Shown piece by piece: positions 14,608 through 23,623 of a DNA stretch of 64,000 bases. The DNA comes from Chloroflexota bacterium. GTDB lineage: Bacteria; Chloroflexota; Dehalococcoidia; Lucifugimonadales; QGNO01. The number at the start of each line of letters is the position of its first letter. Positions within the stretch are counted from its first letter, which is position 1. The DNA lies in NCBI GenBank assembly GCA_003228195.2, contig QGNO01000005.1, positions 1 through 64,000 of the forward strand. Reading direction: 5' to 3'. The position numbers and the translations under genes are program-made. The notes beneath the pieces are model-generated. The model did no database searches and was not told the DNA's origin. It worked only from the letters and a program-made list of their open reading frames with translations.

Positions 14608-17322
14608 TTAACTACTTTTTAGCATCTGCCTGAGAACGTACTGCAATACGCCCCCGTGCTCCAAGTATTCAACCTCGATCGGTGTGTCAATCCTGACTTT
14701 GGTCTGAAAGTGAGTTTCTCCACCGTCTTGATTAGTAGCGATTACGTCAACAATCTTCCCCGGAGCTAGGCCATCAGCTATACCGGAAATCTGGTACGTT
14801 TCAAATCCGTCCAGACTTATTGATTCGCGGTTTTCGCCCTCAAGGAATTGAAGAGGAAGTACGCCCATACCTATCAAGTTGCTACGATGTATCCGTTCAT
14901 AACTTTCAGCGATTACCGCCTTCACACCCATCAAGAATGGTCCTTTTGCAGCCCAATCCCTCGAGCTACCCGATCCATACTCCTTGCCAGCGAAGATGAC
15001 TAGTGGAACCCCTTCGTCAATATATCTGGCCGAAGCATCAAAGATACTCATCTGCTCCATATCAGGCAAATGAACTGTCAAACCACCTTCGGTGTCCGGC
15101 ACCATCAAATTGCGTAGCCTCACGTTTGCGAAGGTACCTCTCATCAATACTTCATGATTTCCTCTACGAGCTCCATAAGTATTAAAGTCTCTCTGAGTTA
15201 CGTTCTTATCAGTCAGAAATCGCCCCGCGGGGCTCTGTAGTGCAATTGACCCTGCTGGAGATATGTGATCTGTGGTGATCGAATCCCCCAAAACCGCGAG
15301 TACCTTGGCGTTCGTTATATCCTTCAACGGTTCCGGATCAGCAGGCAATTCATGGAATATTGGAAGTTCCTTAATATAACTAGACTCCTTATCCCACTGA
15401 TACAATTCCCCCTCGGGTACTGGCAGATTGACCCACTGCTCTTCTCCCTTCATTGCCTTACTGTATTGTTCCCTGTACATTTCAGGATTTAAACAATCGT
15501 TAATTGTTCTCCTGATCTCATCTTGTGAAGGCCATATATCTTTAAGATAAACATTCTCTCCGCTAGGAGCCTGCCCGATGGGCTCTGTACTGAGATCTAT
15601 ATCAACCGTACCTGCAATTGCGTAGGCCACTACCAACAAGGGTGATGCCAAAAAACTGGCTTTAACCTGCGGGTGGACCCTAGCCTCAAAGTTTCTATTG
15701 CCACTGAGAACGGCTGCTGAAACTATATCGTGCTCTTCGATAGCATCAGCCACCGGTTCAGGTAATGGTCCGCTATTACCAATGCACGTAGTACATCCGT
15801 ATCCAACCGTATAGAATCCTAGCTTTTCCAAATGCTCGGTCAATCCCGCACTATCAAGATATTCGGTAACCACCTTTGAGCCAGGAGCCATACTTGTTTT
15901 GACCCAAGGTTGACTATTTAATCCCAGTTCAGTCGCCTTTTTAGCCAATAACCCAGCTCCAACCATGACCGAAGGATTAGAGGTGTTCGTACAGCTAGTT
16001 ATTGCAGAAATTACAACAACTCCATGCCCAAGGTTTACTTGTTCACCATTGTCTAACTCAACTCCGTATCCTGTAATACCATTATTGCCATTAGCCACAG
16101 TTTCAGTTTTCGGATTGGCCTTATCGTAAATGTCCTCTAGATTTACTCGGAATGACTTCTTCATATCCCTTAAAGCCACTCTGTCTTGAGGTCTTCTTGG
16201 GCCCGCCAAACTAGACTCCACTTCCGCTAAATCAAGACCGATAAAGTCTGTGAATTCGGGGGAAGGCGTATCATCAGTCCTAAACATTCCCTGTGCTTCA
16301 TAATAACTTTTAACCAGTTCCACTTTATCGGGATCACGCCCCGTTCCAACAAGATACGCAATTGTCTCACTGTCCACTGGAAATATAGCAGCCGTTGCGC
16401 CGTATTCAGGCGCCATATTGGAAATAGTCGCCCTATCTGGAAGGGCAAGGCTTGACAATCCCTTCCCGTAAAATTCCACAATCTTAGCCACCACACCTTT
16501 CTTTCTGAGCATCTCAGTGACGGTAAGTACTAGATCCGTGGCGGTAACACCCTCGCTTAGCTCACCAGTCAATTCAAACCCGACAACCTCAGGAAGAAGC
16601 ATATAGTATGGTTGGCCAACCATAACAGCCTCTGCCTCGATTCCGCCTACTCCCCAACCGAGTACTCCTAAAGCATTTACCATAGTGGTATGTGAATCAG
16701 TCCCAACCAGCGTGTCCGGAAACGCAACAACGCCATCAGGTAGCTCCTTAGTAGAAACAACGTCTGCCAAGTACTCCAAGTTTACCTGGTGAACAATTCC
16801 CATTCCAGGAGGCAAAACTCGAGTGTTTTCAAATGCCTGTTGTGCCCACCTTAGTAGAGCATATCTTTCCTGGTTTCTCTCAAATTCCCGTTGAAGATTC
16901 AAGGCCATCGCCTGGGCGTTACCGAAGAAATCAACTTGAACCGAATGATCTATAACCAGGTCCACAGGCACCAAAGGATTTATCCGGCTGGGGTCGCCCC
17001 CCATCCGCTTGACAGCCGATCGCATGCTTGCCAAGTCTACAAATACTGGTACTCCTGTGAAGTCTTGCAAAAGCACACGGGCCGGCATAAAAGGGATCTC
17101 TTTGTCGGGAATGTAGTCAGGTCTCCATTTTGAGACCGTTTCGACGTCCTCTTGGGTTATAATTTTGCCATCCACATTTCGCAATATATTTTCAAGAATA
17201 ATTCGAATGGATATAGGCATCTTTTCCAGAGCAAGGTCATATTTTTCCCGCAAAGGCTCCAAGCTATAATATGACAAATCACCCAACTGGGTACTTAACA
17301 TAGTGAGATAATTGTTCACCAT
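14608..17322 (-). CDS. acnA: Aconitate hydratase (AcnA type)
   Basis: Aconitase interconverts citrate and isocitrate in the TCA cycle using a [4Fe-4S] cluster. The protein is 904 residues, normal for AcnA/IRP-type enzymes. It has FPDTLVGTDSHTTMVNALGVLGWGVGG, the first cluster Cys in ITSCTNTSNPSVMVGAGLLA, and the other two in GYGCTTCIGNSGPL. The swivel domain carries GDSITTDHISPAGSI and the active-site loop EYGSGSSRDWAAKGP. GGAGGGAG before the ATG supports the start. It is transcribed alone, divergent from the MFS gene 74 bases away. It fits with the complex II genes further on. Confidence 0.97.
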   Translation of the reverse strand: MVNNYLTMLSTQLGDLSYYSLEPLREKYDLALEKMPISIRIILENILRNVDGKIITQEDVETVSKWRPDYIPDKEIPFMPARVLLQDFTGVPVFVDLASMRSAVKRMGGDPSRINPLVPVDLVIDHSVQVDFFGNAQAMALNLQREFERNQERYALLRWAQQAFENTRVLPPGMGIVHQVNLEYLADVVSTKELPDGVVAFPDTLVGTDSHTTMVNALGVLGWGVGGIEAEAVMVGQPYYMLLPEVVGFELTGELSEGVTATDLVLTVTEMLRKKGVVAKIVEFYGKGLSSLALPDRATISNMAPEYGATAAIFPVDSETIAYLVGTGRDPDKVELVKSYYEAQGMFRTDDTPSPEFTDFIGLDLAEVESSLAGPRRPQDRVALRDMKKSFRVNLEDIYDKANPKTETVANGNNGITGYGVELDNGEQVNLGHGVVVISAITSCTNTSNPSVMVGAGLLAKKATELGLNSQPWVKTSMAPGSKVVTEYLDSAGLTEHLEKLGFYTVGYGCTTCIGNSGPLPEPVADAIEEHDIVSAAVLSGNRNFEARVHPQVKASFLASPLLVVAYAIAGTVDIDLSTEPIGQAPSGENVYLKDIWPSQDEIRRTINDCLNPEMYREQYSKAMKGEEQWVNLPVPEGELYQWDKESSYIKELPIFHELPADPEPLKDITNAKVLAVLGDSITTDHISPAGSIALQSPAGRFLTDKNVTQRDFNTYGARRGNHEVLMRGTFANVRLRNLMVPDTEGGLTVHLPDMEQMSIFDASARYIDEGVPLVIFAGKEYGSGSSRDWAAKGPFLMGVKAVIAESYERIHRSNLIGMGVLPLQFLEGENRESISLDGFETYQISGIADGLAPGKIVDVIATNQDGGETHFQTKVRIDTPIEVEYLEHGGVLQYVLRQMLKSS

Positions 17323-17396
17323 AATACTCCCTCCAGAAGAAACCTGGCCTTATCGTAAAGCTTGTGTAACCCACCTGCAACCCGTACTGTAATACG

Positions 17397-18686
17397 GTGG
17401 CGCAAAACAGTATCTTAGATACAACCGATTCAAACCGAACCGAAAAGAACAACGAGTCTAAGTATGGATGGGCTATTGTTGCCGTAATATTCGCATCGAT
17501 GGGTGTCGCGATCGGAACCGGCCAATATGCATTTGGCGTTTTCGTAGAGCCCTTAGAGGCACACTACGGTTGGTCTCGGATTCAAATTAACACATCCCTG
17601 TCATTTTTCGCTATAGGCAGCCTTAGTGCACCATTGGTAGGCAGACTAATGGATAAAATAGGCACCAAGCCTGTAATGGGCGCATCCCTCATACTTTTCT
17701 CCATTAGTTATCTATTGAGACCATTTATGACGAATATCTTTCACTGGTATTTGGTAAGTATTGTCCAATTTGTAGGCATGCCCGGCTCCGCGATGCTCCC
17801 TGCAGGCAAGTTAATCGGTGCCTGGTTTCCCAAGCGGACCGGGAGAATGCTTGGAATTTCTATGATGGGAGCAAATTTTGGTGGCGTGATTATGCCAATT
17901 TTCGCAAGCTTGTTAGTATCTAGCTATGGATGGCAATATACGTATACAACGTTCGGATTCCTATGCCTCGCTACAGCTTTGGGAGCGTTATTCTTTATAA
18001 AAGATGACCCACTTTCAACTACTTCTGGTATAAAGAAGTCCAATAAAACGGTCCAAAATGGGGCAACCGTTCGGCAAGCTTTACATAGCCGTTCCTTTTA
18101 TGCAGTCGTCTTAGGCGTCATGGCAGCCAGCTTTACTTATCAGTCTGTCTTAACTCAAATCATTCCACATCTCCAAAATGAAGGCATGACGATAAAAAGT
18201 GCAAGCGCTTTTCTTGGGGTAGTGGCTGCCTTTGGCATGTTGGGGAAAATTGCCTTCGGGATTCTAACGGAACGCTTAGCATCCCGTTATGTCTTAATGA
18301 TCGCTCTTCTCTTCCAAATCCTAGGATTGGTTATTCTTGTCTCCGTTCCTACGTCGAATCTAGTATGGATTGCAACGCCTATTTATGGAATGGCTCTGGG
18401 AGGAACCGGGGTCATCATGGCAATACTAGCCCAGCAAACCTTCGGGCTGAAACATTTTGGAACCATTTTTGGTCTAATCAATATGGCCACTGCTGCATCA
18501 GCCTTGCTAGGGCCAATCATGGTAGGAGCTACTTTTGACACCACCGGAAGTTACCGTTTTGCCTTTGTAATAGTTGCGTTCATATTCGGGCTAGGGATAT
18601 TGTTTCTTCGGAAGGCAACTCCTATAGTCCAAATAGGGCAAGACCTGGCTGAAAACACTGTGAGTCCTATAACAAAAATTGGCTGA
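17397..18686 (+). CDS. Major facilitator superfamily transporter (monocarboxylate/oxalate-type)
   Basis: A 429-residue secondary transporter with 12 predicted membrane helices. The N-terminal half shows ASMGVAIGTGQYAFGVFVEPLEAHYGWSRIQI and the MFS loop motif GRLMDKIGTKPVM; the second-half equivalent is GILTERLASRYVLM. This layout resembles the monocarboxylate and oxalate:formate antiporter group, so an organic-acid substrate is plausible but not shown. The start is GTG with no strong ribosome site; an internal start is possible. It lies 30 bases before folP and could be co-transcribed, though a functional link to folate is not evident. Confidence 0.88.
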   Translation: MAQNSILDTTDSNRTEKNNESKYGWAIVAVIFASMGVAIGTGQYAFGVFVEPLEAHYGWSRIQINTSLSFFAIGSLSAPLVGRLMDKIGTKPVMGASLILFSISYLLRPFMTNIFHWYLVSIVQFVGMPGSAMLPAGKLIGAWFPKRTGRMLGISMMGANFGGVIMPIFASLLVSSYGWQYTYTTFGFLCLATALGALFFIKDDPLSTTSGIKKSNKTVQNGATVRQALHSRSFYAVVLGVMAASFTYQSVLTQIIPHLQNEGMTIKSASAFLGVVAAFGMLGKIAFGILTERLASRYVLMIALLFQILGLVILVSVPTSNLVWIATPIYGMALGGTGVIMAILAQQTFGLKHFGTIFGLINMATAASALLGPIMVGATFDTTGSYRFAFVIVAFIFGLGILFLRKATPIVQIGQDLAENTVSPITKIG

Positions 18687-18716
18687 TCGCTAGTAAAAAT
18701 TATCAAGGGAATCGGT

Positions 18717-19586
18717 ATGGTGCTTCACACATTCAATTGGGGAAGCAAAACCTACATAATGGGCATAATCAACATGTCGCCAGAGTCATTCTCAGGTGAC
18801 GGCTTTGATGACGTTAATAAGGCGATAACCCACGCCAAGAATCTTGTAAATGACGGCGCAGACATTCTAGACATCGGCGGCAAATCAACTCGACCCCACA
18901 CCTCAACATTCATTGAAAACCAAATACAGGACAGCAAATCAAAAAATGATCTCAGAAAAGTCGATAGAGACGAAGAATTGCGACGCGTTATACCCTTAAT
19001 CGCAAAACTAAAGTCGGAAGTTTCAGTACCTATTAGCATCGATACTTACGATGCAAAAGTTGCGCAGCAAGCCCTGATAGCCGGCGCCACAGTTATCAAT
19101 GATATCTGGGGGCTTAAAGCTGACCCTAAACTCGCAAGAGTTGCTGCTGAGTTTGATGCCCAACTAGTGATTATGCATAACCAAGAAGACACCCTGTACA
19201 CAAATCTTGTCTCTGAAATTAAAGCGAGCCTTATCAATAGCGTGGAAATCGCTAGAAAAGCTGGAGTTGCCAAGGAAAATATTATTCTAGATCCTGGGTT
19301 CGGCTTTGGTAAGTTGCCCAATCAAAATCTGCAAGTATTACGACGTTTAAATGAATTAAAGGCTCTTGGCTTCCCCATTTTAATAGGGACTTCCAATAAA
19401 TCTACCATCGGGTCTGTCCTTGATTTACGTATAGATAAAAGAACTGAAGGAACCTCCGCAACCGTGGCTATCTCGATAGCAAATGGTGCAGATATCGTAA
19501 GGGCACATGACGTCAAAACTATGAGCCTTGTCTCAAAAATGACAGATGCAGTAATTCGACACGAACCCTCTGAAGGCGATGGCTGA
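18717..19586 (+). CDS. folP: Dihydropteroate synthase with altered active-site loop
   Basis: DHPS joins 4-aminobenzoate to hydroxymethyl-dihydropterin diphosphate in folate synthesis and is the target of sulfonamides. The 289-residue protein has IMGIINMSPESFSGDG at the N terminus, DILDIGGKSTRPH, ISIDTYDAKVAQQAL, VINDIWGL, LDPGFGFGK and ADIVRAHDVK at the C terminus. Compared with the usual GGESTRPG-x(8)-EELxRVxP, loop 2 has Lys for Glu and about 20 extra residues before DEELRRVIPL. The Thr-Arg pair of the loop is kept. It overlaps folK by eight bases, so the two form one unit. Confidence 0.93.
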   Translation: MVLHTFNWGSKTYIMGIINMSPESFSGDGFDDVNKAITHAKNLVNDGADILDIGGKSTRPHTSTFIENQIQDSKSKNDLRKVDRDEELRRVIPLIAKLKSEVSVPISIDTYDAKVAQQALIAGATVINDIWGLKADPKLARVAAEFDAQLVIMHNQEDTLYTNLVSEIKASLINSVEIARKAGVAKENIILDPGFGFGKLPNQNLQVLRRLNELKALGFPILIGTSNKSTIGSVLDLRIDKRTEGTSATVAISIANGADIVRAHDVKTMSLVSKMTDAVIRHEPSEGDG

Positions 19587-20073
19587 ACATTTTGAAACAT
19601 ACTTAGGTATAGGAAGTAACCTGGGTGATCGGGAATCAAAGATCAGATTCGCGCTATGCCAACTTGGGGAAATTCTTAAAATCGAGAAATTATCAAAGAT
19701 TTACGAAACCGCTCCCTGGGGCTATCGAAATCAACCAACATTCCTAAATCTAGTGGTCAAGTGCACAACTAATCTCTCCCCAAAAGACCTATTGAACTCT
19801 TGCAAGACCATTGAAAAGGAGGCTGGGAGAGAGGTCAGTTTCAAATACGGACCTAGAGCACTGGACATAGACATACTGATCTATGAAAATCTCGTAATAA
19901 AAGATGCATCTCTTGAAATCCCTCACGGCATGCTACATATGCGAGCTTTTGTTCTGATACCTTTGAAAGAAATTGCTCCTTACTGGATCCATCCAGTGCT
20001 TCAGGTGTCTGTATCCGAAATGATAGAGAAACTGGAAACCATGGAAGATGTGACCTACTGGGCTACTAAATGA
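19579..20073 (+). CDS. folK: 2-amino-4-hydroxy-6-hydroxymethyldihydropteridine diphosphokinase
   Basis: HPPK transfers diphosphate from ATP to hydroxymethyl-dihydropterin, the step before DHPS. The 164-residue protein is of normal length. It shows YLGIGSNLGDRESKI at the N terminus, YETAPWGYRNQPTFLNLVV, and the signature GPRALDIDILIYENL followed by IPHGMLHMRAFVLIPL. Its ATG overlaps the end of folP by eight bases, giving translational coupling of consecutive pathway steps. No folB or folE gene is in the window. Confidence 0.96.
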   Translation: MAEHFETYLGIGSNLGDRESKIRFALCQLGEILKIEKLSKIYETAPWGYRNQPTFLNLVVKCTTNLSPKDLLNSCKTIEKEAGREVSFKYGPRALDIDILIYENLVIKDASLEIPHGMLHMRAFVLIPLKEIAPYWIHPVLQVSVSEMIEKLETMEDVTYWATK

Positions 20074-20095
20074 ACATTCAATAGCGATGCTAGAT

Positions 20096-20278
20096 CTAAG
20101 CTCTTGAGCTGGGCGGCAATAGATTGGGTATCGAATTTTCTATAGGATAGGCTTCTTTGCAATACCCGCACCGAAGAATTCCAGATATGGCTTCTTCTGC
20201 AGTGTCCTCAGTAACGTCCAACTCCAACGAGTTTTTACAAACGGGGCAAGCCAAGATATTTAGAAGACTTTTCTTCAT
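20096..20278 (-). CDS. Trm112-like zinc-binding protein
   Basis: A 60-residue protein with MKKSLLNILACPVCKN at the start and LRCGYCKEAYPIENSIPNLLP at the end, the CPxC...CxxCxxxYPI pattern of the Trm112/YcaR family. The eukaryotic homologue activates methyltransferases; bacterial members have poorly known roles. GAGGAG five bases before the ATG fixes the start. The four Cys probably bind zinc. It is convergent with folK and first read after the CopD-like gene on the same strand, but is probably transcribed separately. Confidence 0.9.
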   Translation of the reverse strand: MKKSLLNILACPVCKNSLELDVTEDTAEEAISGILRCGYCKEAYPIENSIPNLLPPSSRA

Positions 20279-20370
20279 AATTTCTCCTCATAGCATTAGC
20301 ATATTAATTAACACCGGTATATTTCTATAAAAAGCGATTGCCAACAACGATTTAGCTAACCATATTTGTC

Positions 20371-20862
20371 TCACCCATTAATACTCTGCTCAAATAAATG
20401 GTCCAGTAACTCCGATAGAAGCAAGACTAAAATCCCGAATGCCATAATCAAATTACTTGCGTTTAACATTGATGTCACTTTAGAAACAAGCCCATTCTTT
20501 CCAATTGGAGTCTCTGCAGTTGTTCGATTTCCTGATCTATTACGGAACCAAACCAAATAAAACATCCAAATTGCAAAAGAAAGTTTGAGCAGAAATACGA
20601 TTCCATACGTTGAAGTTGAGTGGCCAGAGGTTAACCTGTCAATCGACAATATAGTTCCAGTGACTAGTAAAACCCAAATAGCGACATCCACTAGATGACG
20701 AAACTCATTTCCAGCCAGGCGATTCAGCAATGATTCTTCAGAAGAACCTCTCAAGGCCGGACGCAGTACCGCGAAAAAAAATATGCAACCACCTATCCAG
20801 GCCGCAGTCGCCAATAGATGCAACCACCTCATGATGATCAGAAATACTTGCGAGGCTTCCAT
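20371..20862 (-). CDS. CopD-like integral membrane protein
   Basis: A 163-residue membrane protein with four predicted helices. The first, MRWLHLLATAAWIGGCIFFFAVLRPAL, is typical of the CopD family, with a conserved His and Trp that in relatives bind haem or copper. A second His lies in FRHLVDVAIWVLLVTG. CopD proteins are linked to copper import or cytochrome assembly; this role is family knowledge, not shown here. It follows a TlpA-like thioredoxin gene by about 30 bases, and the pair could serve extracytoplasmic metalloprotein assembly. Confidence 0.8.
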   Translation of the reverse strand: MEASQVFLIIMRWLHLLATAAWIGGCIFFFAVLRPALRGSSEESLLNRLAGNEFRHLVDVAIWVLLVTGTILSIDRLTSGHSTSTYGIVFLLKLSFAIWMFYLVWFRNRSGNRTTAETPIGKNGLVSKVTSMLNASNLIMAFGILVLLLSELLDHLFEQSING

Positions 20863-20894
20863 TATATTCCGTCTCTCGACTTATTTAACTTCAT

Positions 20895-21428
20895 TCAAGA
20901 CGCCATTAGTTCCTTGACAATAGCCCTAAGTTCATCGTCCGAAATCTGGCCAATCCACTTTCGGAAAATCGATCCGTCACTGCTTAGAAAGAAAGTAGTA
21001 GGCATAGCAGTTACTTCATAGTCAACAGTGACCCGCCCTTCATTATCTGGACCAGTAGGAAAAGTAATTTTTTCATCTCTAAGAAATCGTTCAGCATTAT
21101 CTTGAGTGTCATTCACATTCACGCCGAACACGACCAATCCTTGGGGCTTATACTCTTCTGAAACTCCCTGTATTAAACCAAATTCAGCCCTACAAGGGGC
21201 ACACCAAGAACCCCAGAAATTGATCAATACTGGCGAGCCCATATGTTCCGAAAGAGTAAAATTAGAGGAGCCTCCACCATATAACGGAATACTGAAATTA
21301 GGCGCAATGTCACGATTGGAATCGACTAATTGAAATCCGTTCTGAACAAACAATAGGGCCGCGGCAATAGTTGCTCCAACTATAGCAGACGAAACGAAAA
21401 TTACCCCGACCTTATACCCTGACAGCAT
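20895..21428 (-). CDS. Membrane-anchored TlpA/ResA-like thiol-disulfide oxidoreductase
   Basis: A 177-residue protein with one N-terminal membrane anchor (VGVIFVSSAIVGATIAAALLF) and an extracytoplasmic thioredoxin-fold domain of the AhpC/TSA-Redoxin type. The active site is WGSWCAPCRAEF (CAPC) near residue 78, and the cis-Pro is in VTAMPTTFFL. Proteins of this group reduce apocytochrome c or other exported thiols. GAGGTAGG lies upstream of the ATG. A CopD-like gene follows directly, which points towards copper or cytochrome work, by inference. Confidence 0.92.
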   Translation of the reverse strand: MLSGYKVGVIFVSSAIVGATIAAALLFVQNGFQLVDSNRDIAPNFSIPLYGGGSSNFTLSEHMGSPVLINFWGSWCAPCRAEFGLIQGVSEEYKPQGLVVFGVNVNDTQDNAERFLRDEKITFPTGPDNEGRVTVDYEVTAMPTTFFLSSDGSIFRKWIGQISDDELRAIVKELMAS

Positions 21429-21565
21429 TCGCGCACACCTACCTCAAATATTTCTTAGTGTGAAATAAACGTGGGTTACAGCTTCTCTCAGTATCACAAC
21501 AGAGGTCATAAACCGCAACCGACGCCTATCCAATCACTCAAAATCTTATGTAAATCAAACTCTCG

Positions 21566-22807
21566 TCACTCGGAATCTTCTAATTCTTCATTTATCAAAT
21601 TGTCGGCTTCGGCGAGTAATATATCGGTCCGACTCTTACTGAAATTACGGGCGCTCAAATAGAATTTTAGCGCATCTCTTGTAGACAATCCTTTACTCAC
21701 TTCAGGTGCCAGCCTAGTACGTTGTGGTCTAATAACCTCCCTAGTAACACCAGCAATGTAATGAGCTTCCTTTAAGGCATCACGCAGTACCGACTCTTTA
21801 AGCCCAGCTTCAAGCTCTTCAGGCACCTTTATACGAAGGCGGACTGTAGACCCAGCTATATATTTGTTCGATATGGCAGCTAAAACAGGGGCGTTGGGGT
21901 CCTCATCTGTCGCCCTAACCTCAACGTCTATTGTAAGGAATGGTCTGGCATCGACCGGATGAAACTCAAAATTGATCATCCGACTTCCATCTTCTCGTTG
22001 TAAGCTTAAATCAACGACACAAAATCCTTTAGTCTCAGTTTCTTCAGAGAAATCAACACGCTGCATGCTGCCGGAATAAACAACCATTGGGTCATGGCCA
22101 ATAATTTGATGCTTATGTATATGACCCAGGGCAACATAATCCAGATTTGGGTGTCTCAGGGCAGATGGAAGTAAAGTATGATCTCTGCCCAGCATCATCG
22201 AACGTTCCGTGCCTACTTTGGCACCCATTATAGTGACGTGTCCGACTAAAACTGCGGGCAAGGCAGGGTCCAATTTTTCCAGTTCTGAATTAACTACACT
22301 CGTCAGCCTCTCAGTTATTAGCTCCGAAATCTCATCCAGATTAAGTTCCCTAGTCTCTTCTTTTGATAGAAAGTTGCTCCTCCTTACCCAAGGCAATGAA
22401 ACCACTTGCAGAGGGCCGTCACCAGTATGAATAGTATTCGTTTCAATATGATCAGAAACAACGACGTTTTCAACTACAAGCGTAGGGAATATCTCTAGGG
22501 CAGATGCCCTGCCAATAGTGGACGGCAAATCATGGTTGCCAGTAACCAGTAAAACAGGGATTCCCTCCGACGATAGTCGTGCTACTCGACTCGCAAACTC
22601 TCTCTGATGGGTTTGAGAAGGATCTCTACTCTTATAGGCGTCACCCGCGAACAGGACAGCATCAACTCTATTAGTTATAGCGTACTCAACCATCTGATCA
22701 TACGCATTGAGGAAATCTAATAGCCTAGTAGACATCCCAGTTTCGGGATCAATCCGCCCGTAATTCTCAACTCCTATATGTAGGTCAGAGAAGTGTATTA
22801 ACTTCAT
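21566..22807 (-). CDS. sbcD: SbcD-like DNA repair exonuclease (Mre11 family)
   Basis: A calcineurin-like phosphoesterase of 413 residues. The five metal-binding motifs of the Mre11/SbcD group are present: FSDLHIGVE, LFAGDAYKSRDPS, VTGNHDLPS, VLVGHVTI and VALGHIHKHQ. A C-terminal capping domain follows from about residue 270. SbcD normally works with the SbcC/Rad50 ATPase, but no sbcC lies beside it; the neighbours are frdD upstream (38 bases) and a TlpA gene downstream. It may be transcribed as a fifth gene of the frd operon. A partner elsewhere in the genome is likely. Confidence 0.9.
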   Translation of the reverse strand: MKLIHFSDLHIGVENYGRIDPETGMSTRLLDFLNAYDQMVEYAITNRVDAVLFAGDAYKSRDPSQTHQREFASRVARLSSEGIPVLLVTGNHDLPSTIGRASALEIFPTLVVENVVVSDHIETNTIHTGDGPLQVVSLPWVRRSNFLSKEETRELNLDEISELITERLTSVVNSELEKLDPALPAVLVGHVTIMGAKVGTERSMMLGRDHTLLPSALRHPNLDYVALGHIHKHQIIGHDPMVVYSGSMQRVDFSEETETKGFCVVDLSLQREDGSRMINFEFHPVDARPFLTIDVEVRATDEDPNAPVLAAISNKYIAGSTVRLRIKVPEELEAGLKESVLRDALKEAHYIAGVTREVIRPQRTRLAPEVSKGLSTRDALKFYLSARNFSKSRTDILLAEADNLINEELEDSE

Positions 22808-22845
22808 TTCACGGTATAGTAATCTCAGGCAATAGTTTCAATGAC

Positions 22846-23190
22846 CTATGAATCAAGTAAAAGTACTAATACGGCAGCAGTCATTATCAATGCCCCTAGA
22901 TGACCGATTGCCGAAGCCAATTTCTTAGAAACAGGGATTTTCAAATCTGGAACCAAGGCACCGATACGATGCATACAATGCATAGTGATAGTGGAAAACA
23001 CCACTACGAAACCGATCTTGGATATTAATCCATCTAGGGCACTGTCGATTCTAACAAAAGAAGTCGCCTCGGAAGCGATCCCCATCGGCCCCAATATACC
23101 AACTACCAAAATCATCGCGGGGAGCAGGAATGCTGCTATGGTCCCACCTACACTAAATAAACCCCACCACATAGGTTCTAACTTGTGCAT
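22846..23190 (-). CDS. frdD: Fumarate reductase membrane anchor subunit D
   Basis: A 114-residue protein with three membrane helices. Its N terminus, EPMWWGLFSVGGTIAAFLLPAMILVVGILGPMG, closely follows E. coli FrdD (PVFWGLFGAGG...VGILLPLG). CMHRIGALVPDLKI matches the later HRMHHAMHDLKI segment, which supplies a His near the quinone region. With FrdC it anchors the catalytic dimer and handles quinone without haem in this class. It ends the frdABCD set, 13 bases after frdC. Confidence 0.93.
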   Translation of the reverse strand: MHKLEPMWWGLFSVGGTIAAFLLPAMILVVGILGPMGIASEATSFVRIDSALDGLISKIGFVVVFSTITMHCMHRIGALVPDLKIPVSKKLASAIGHLGALIMTAAVLVLLLDS

Positions 23191-23203
23191 TGAATCAAGT
23201 CCC

Positions 23204-23623
23204 CTATAAACGAATACATATGGTCACGATAATTCCCGATACTGCAATCCACGTCGCGAACCCCCCAAACAAGACTGGGGCTGGAGGAACCCTAATGCCG
23301 ACTATAAACTCTGGGAGCCCCTTTGGCATTAGCAGTATCCAAGTTACGGAATGTAATATACTTGCTACAAGTATAAAGGCATTAATTAAGATCCATGCCG
23401 GTGAGCTCATGGCACTCAAAAGTGACTCGTAGGAGCTTTGACCAGCACTTAACTTTATTAGCTGGTAAAGGCAAAGTAGGACAAACCCCAATAGCGGAAT
23501 TGCCGTCAATTCACGAAGCATATAAATCGTATACCTCTTGTTCAGCAACCACCAGGACCGAGGTTTTGGACGCTTGGAAATAAGTCTCCGAGTCTGCCCT
23601 TCGGGCGTCATTTCTGACTCCAC
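23204..23623 (-). CDS. frdC: Fumarate reductase membrane anchor subunit C
   Basis: A 139-residue protein with three membrane helices. RSWWLLNKRYTIYMLRELTAIPLLGFVLLCLYQ corresponds to the E. coli FrdC segment [22 protein letters not shown], including the MLRE element at the quinone site. ILHSVTWILLMPKGLPEFIVG corresponds to LLHTKTWFELAPK. The gene overlaps frdB by 16 bases. Presence of C and D of this kind defines the four-subunit, haem-free (type D) complex. Confidence 0.93.
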   Translation of the reverse strand: MESEMTPEGQTRRLISKRPKPRSWWLLNKRYTIYMLRELTAIPLLGFVLLCLYQLIKLSAGQSSYESLLSAMSSPAWILINAFILVASILHSVTWILLMPKGLPEFIVGIRVPPAPVLFGGFATWIAVSGIIVTICIRL

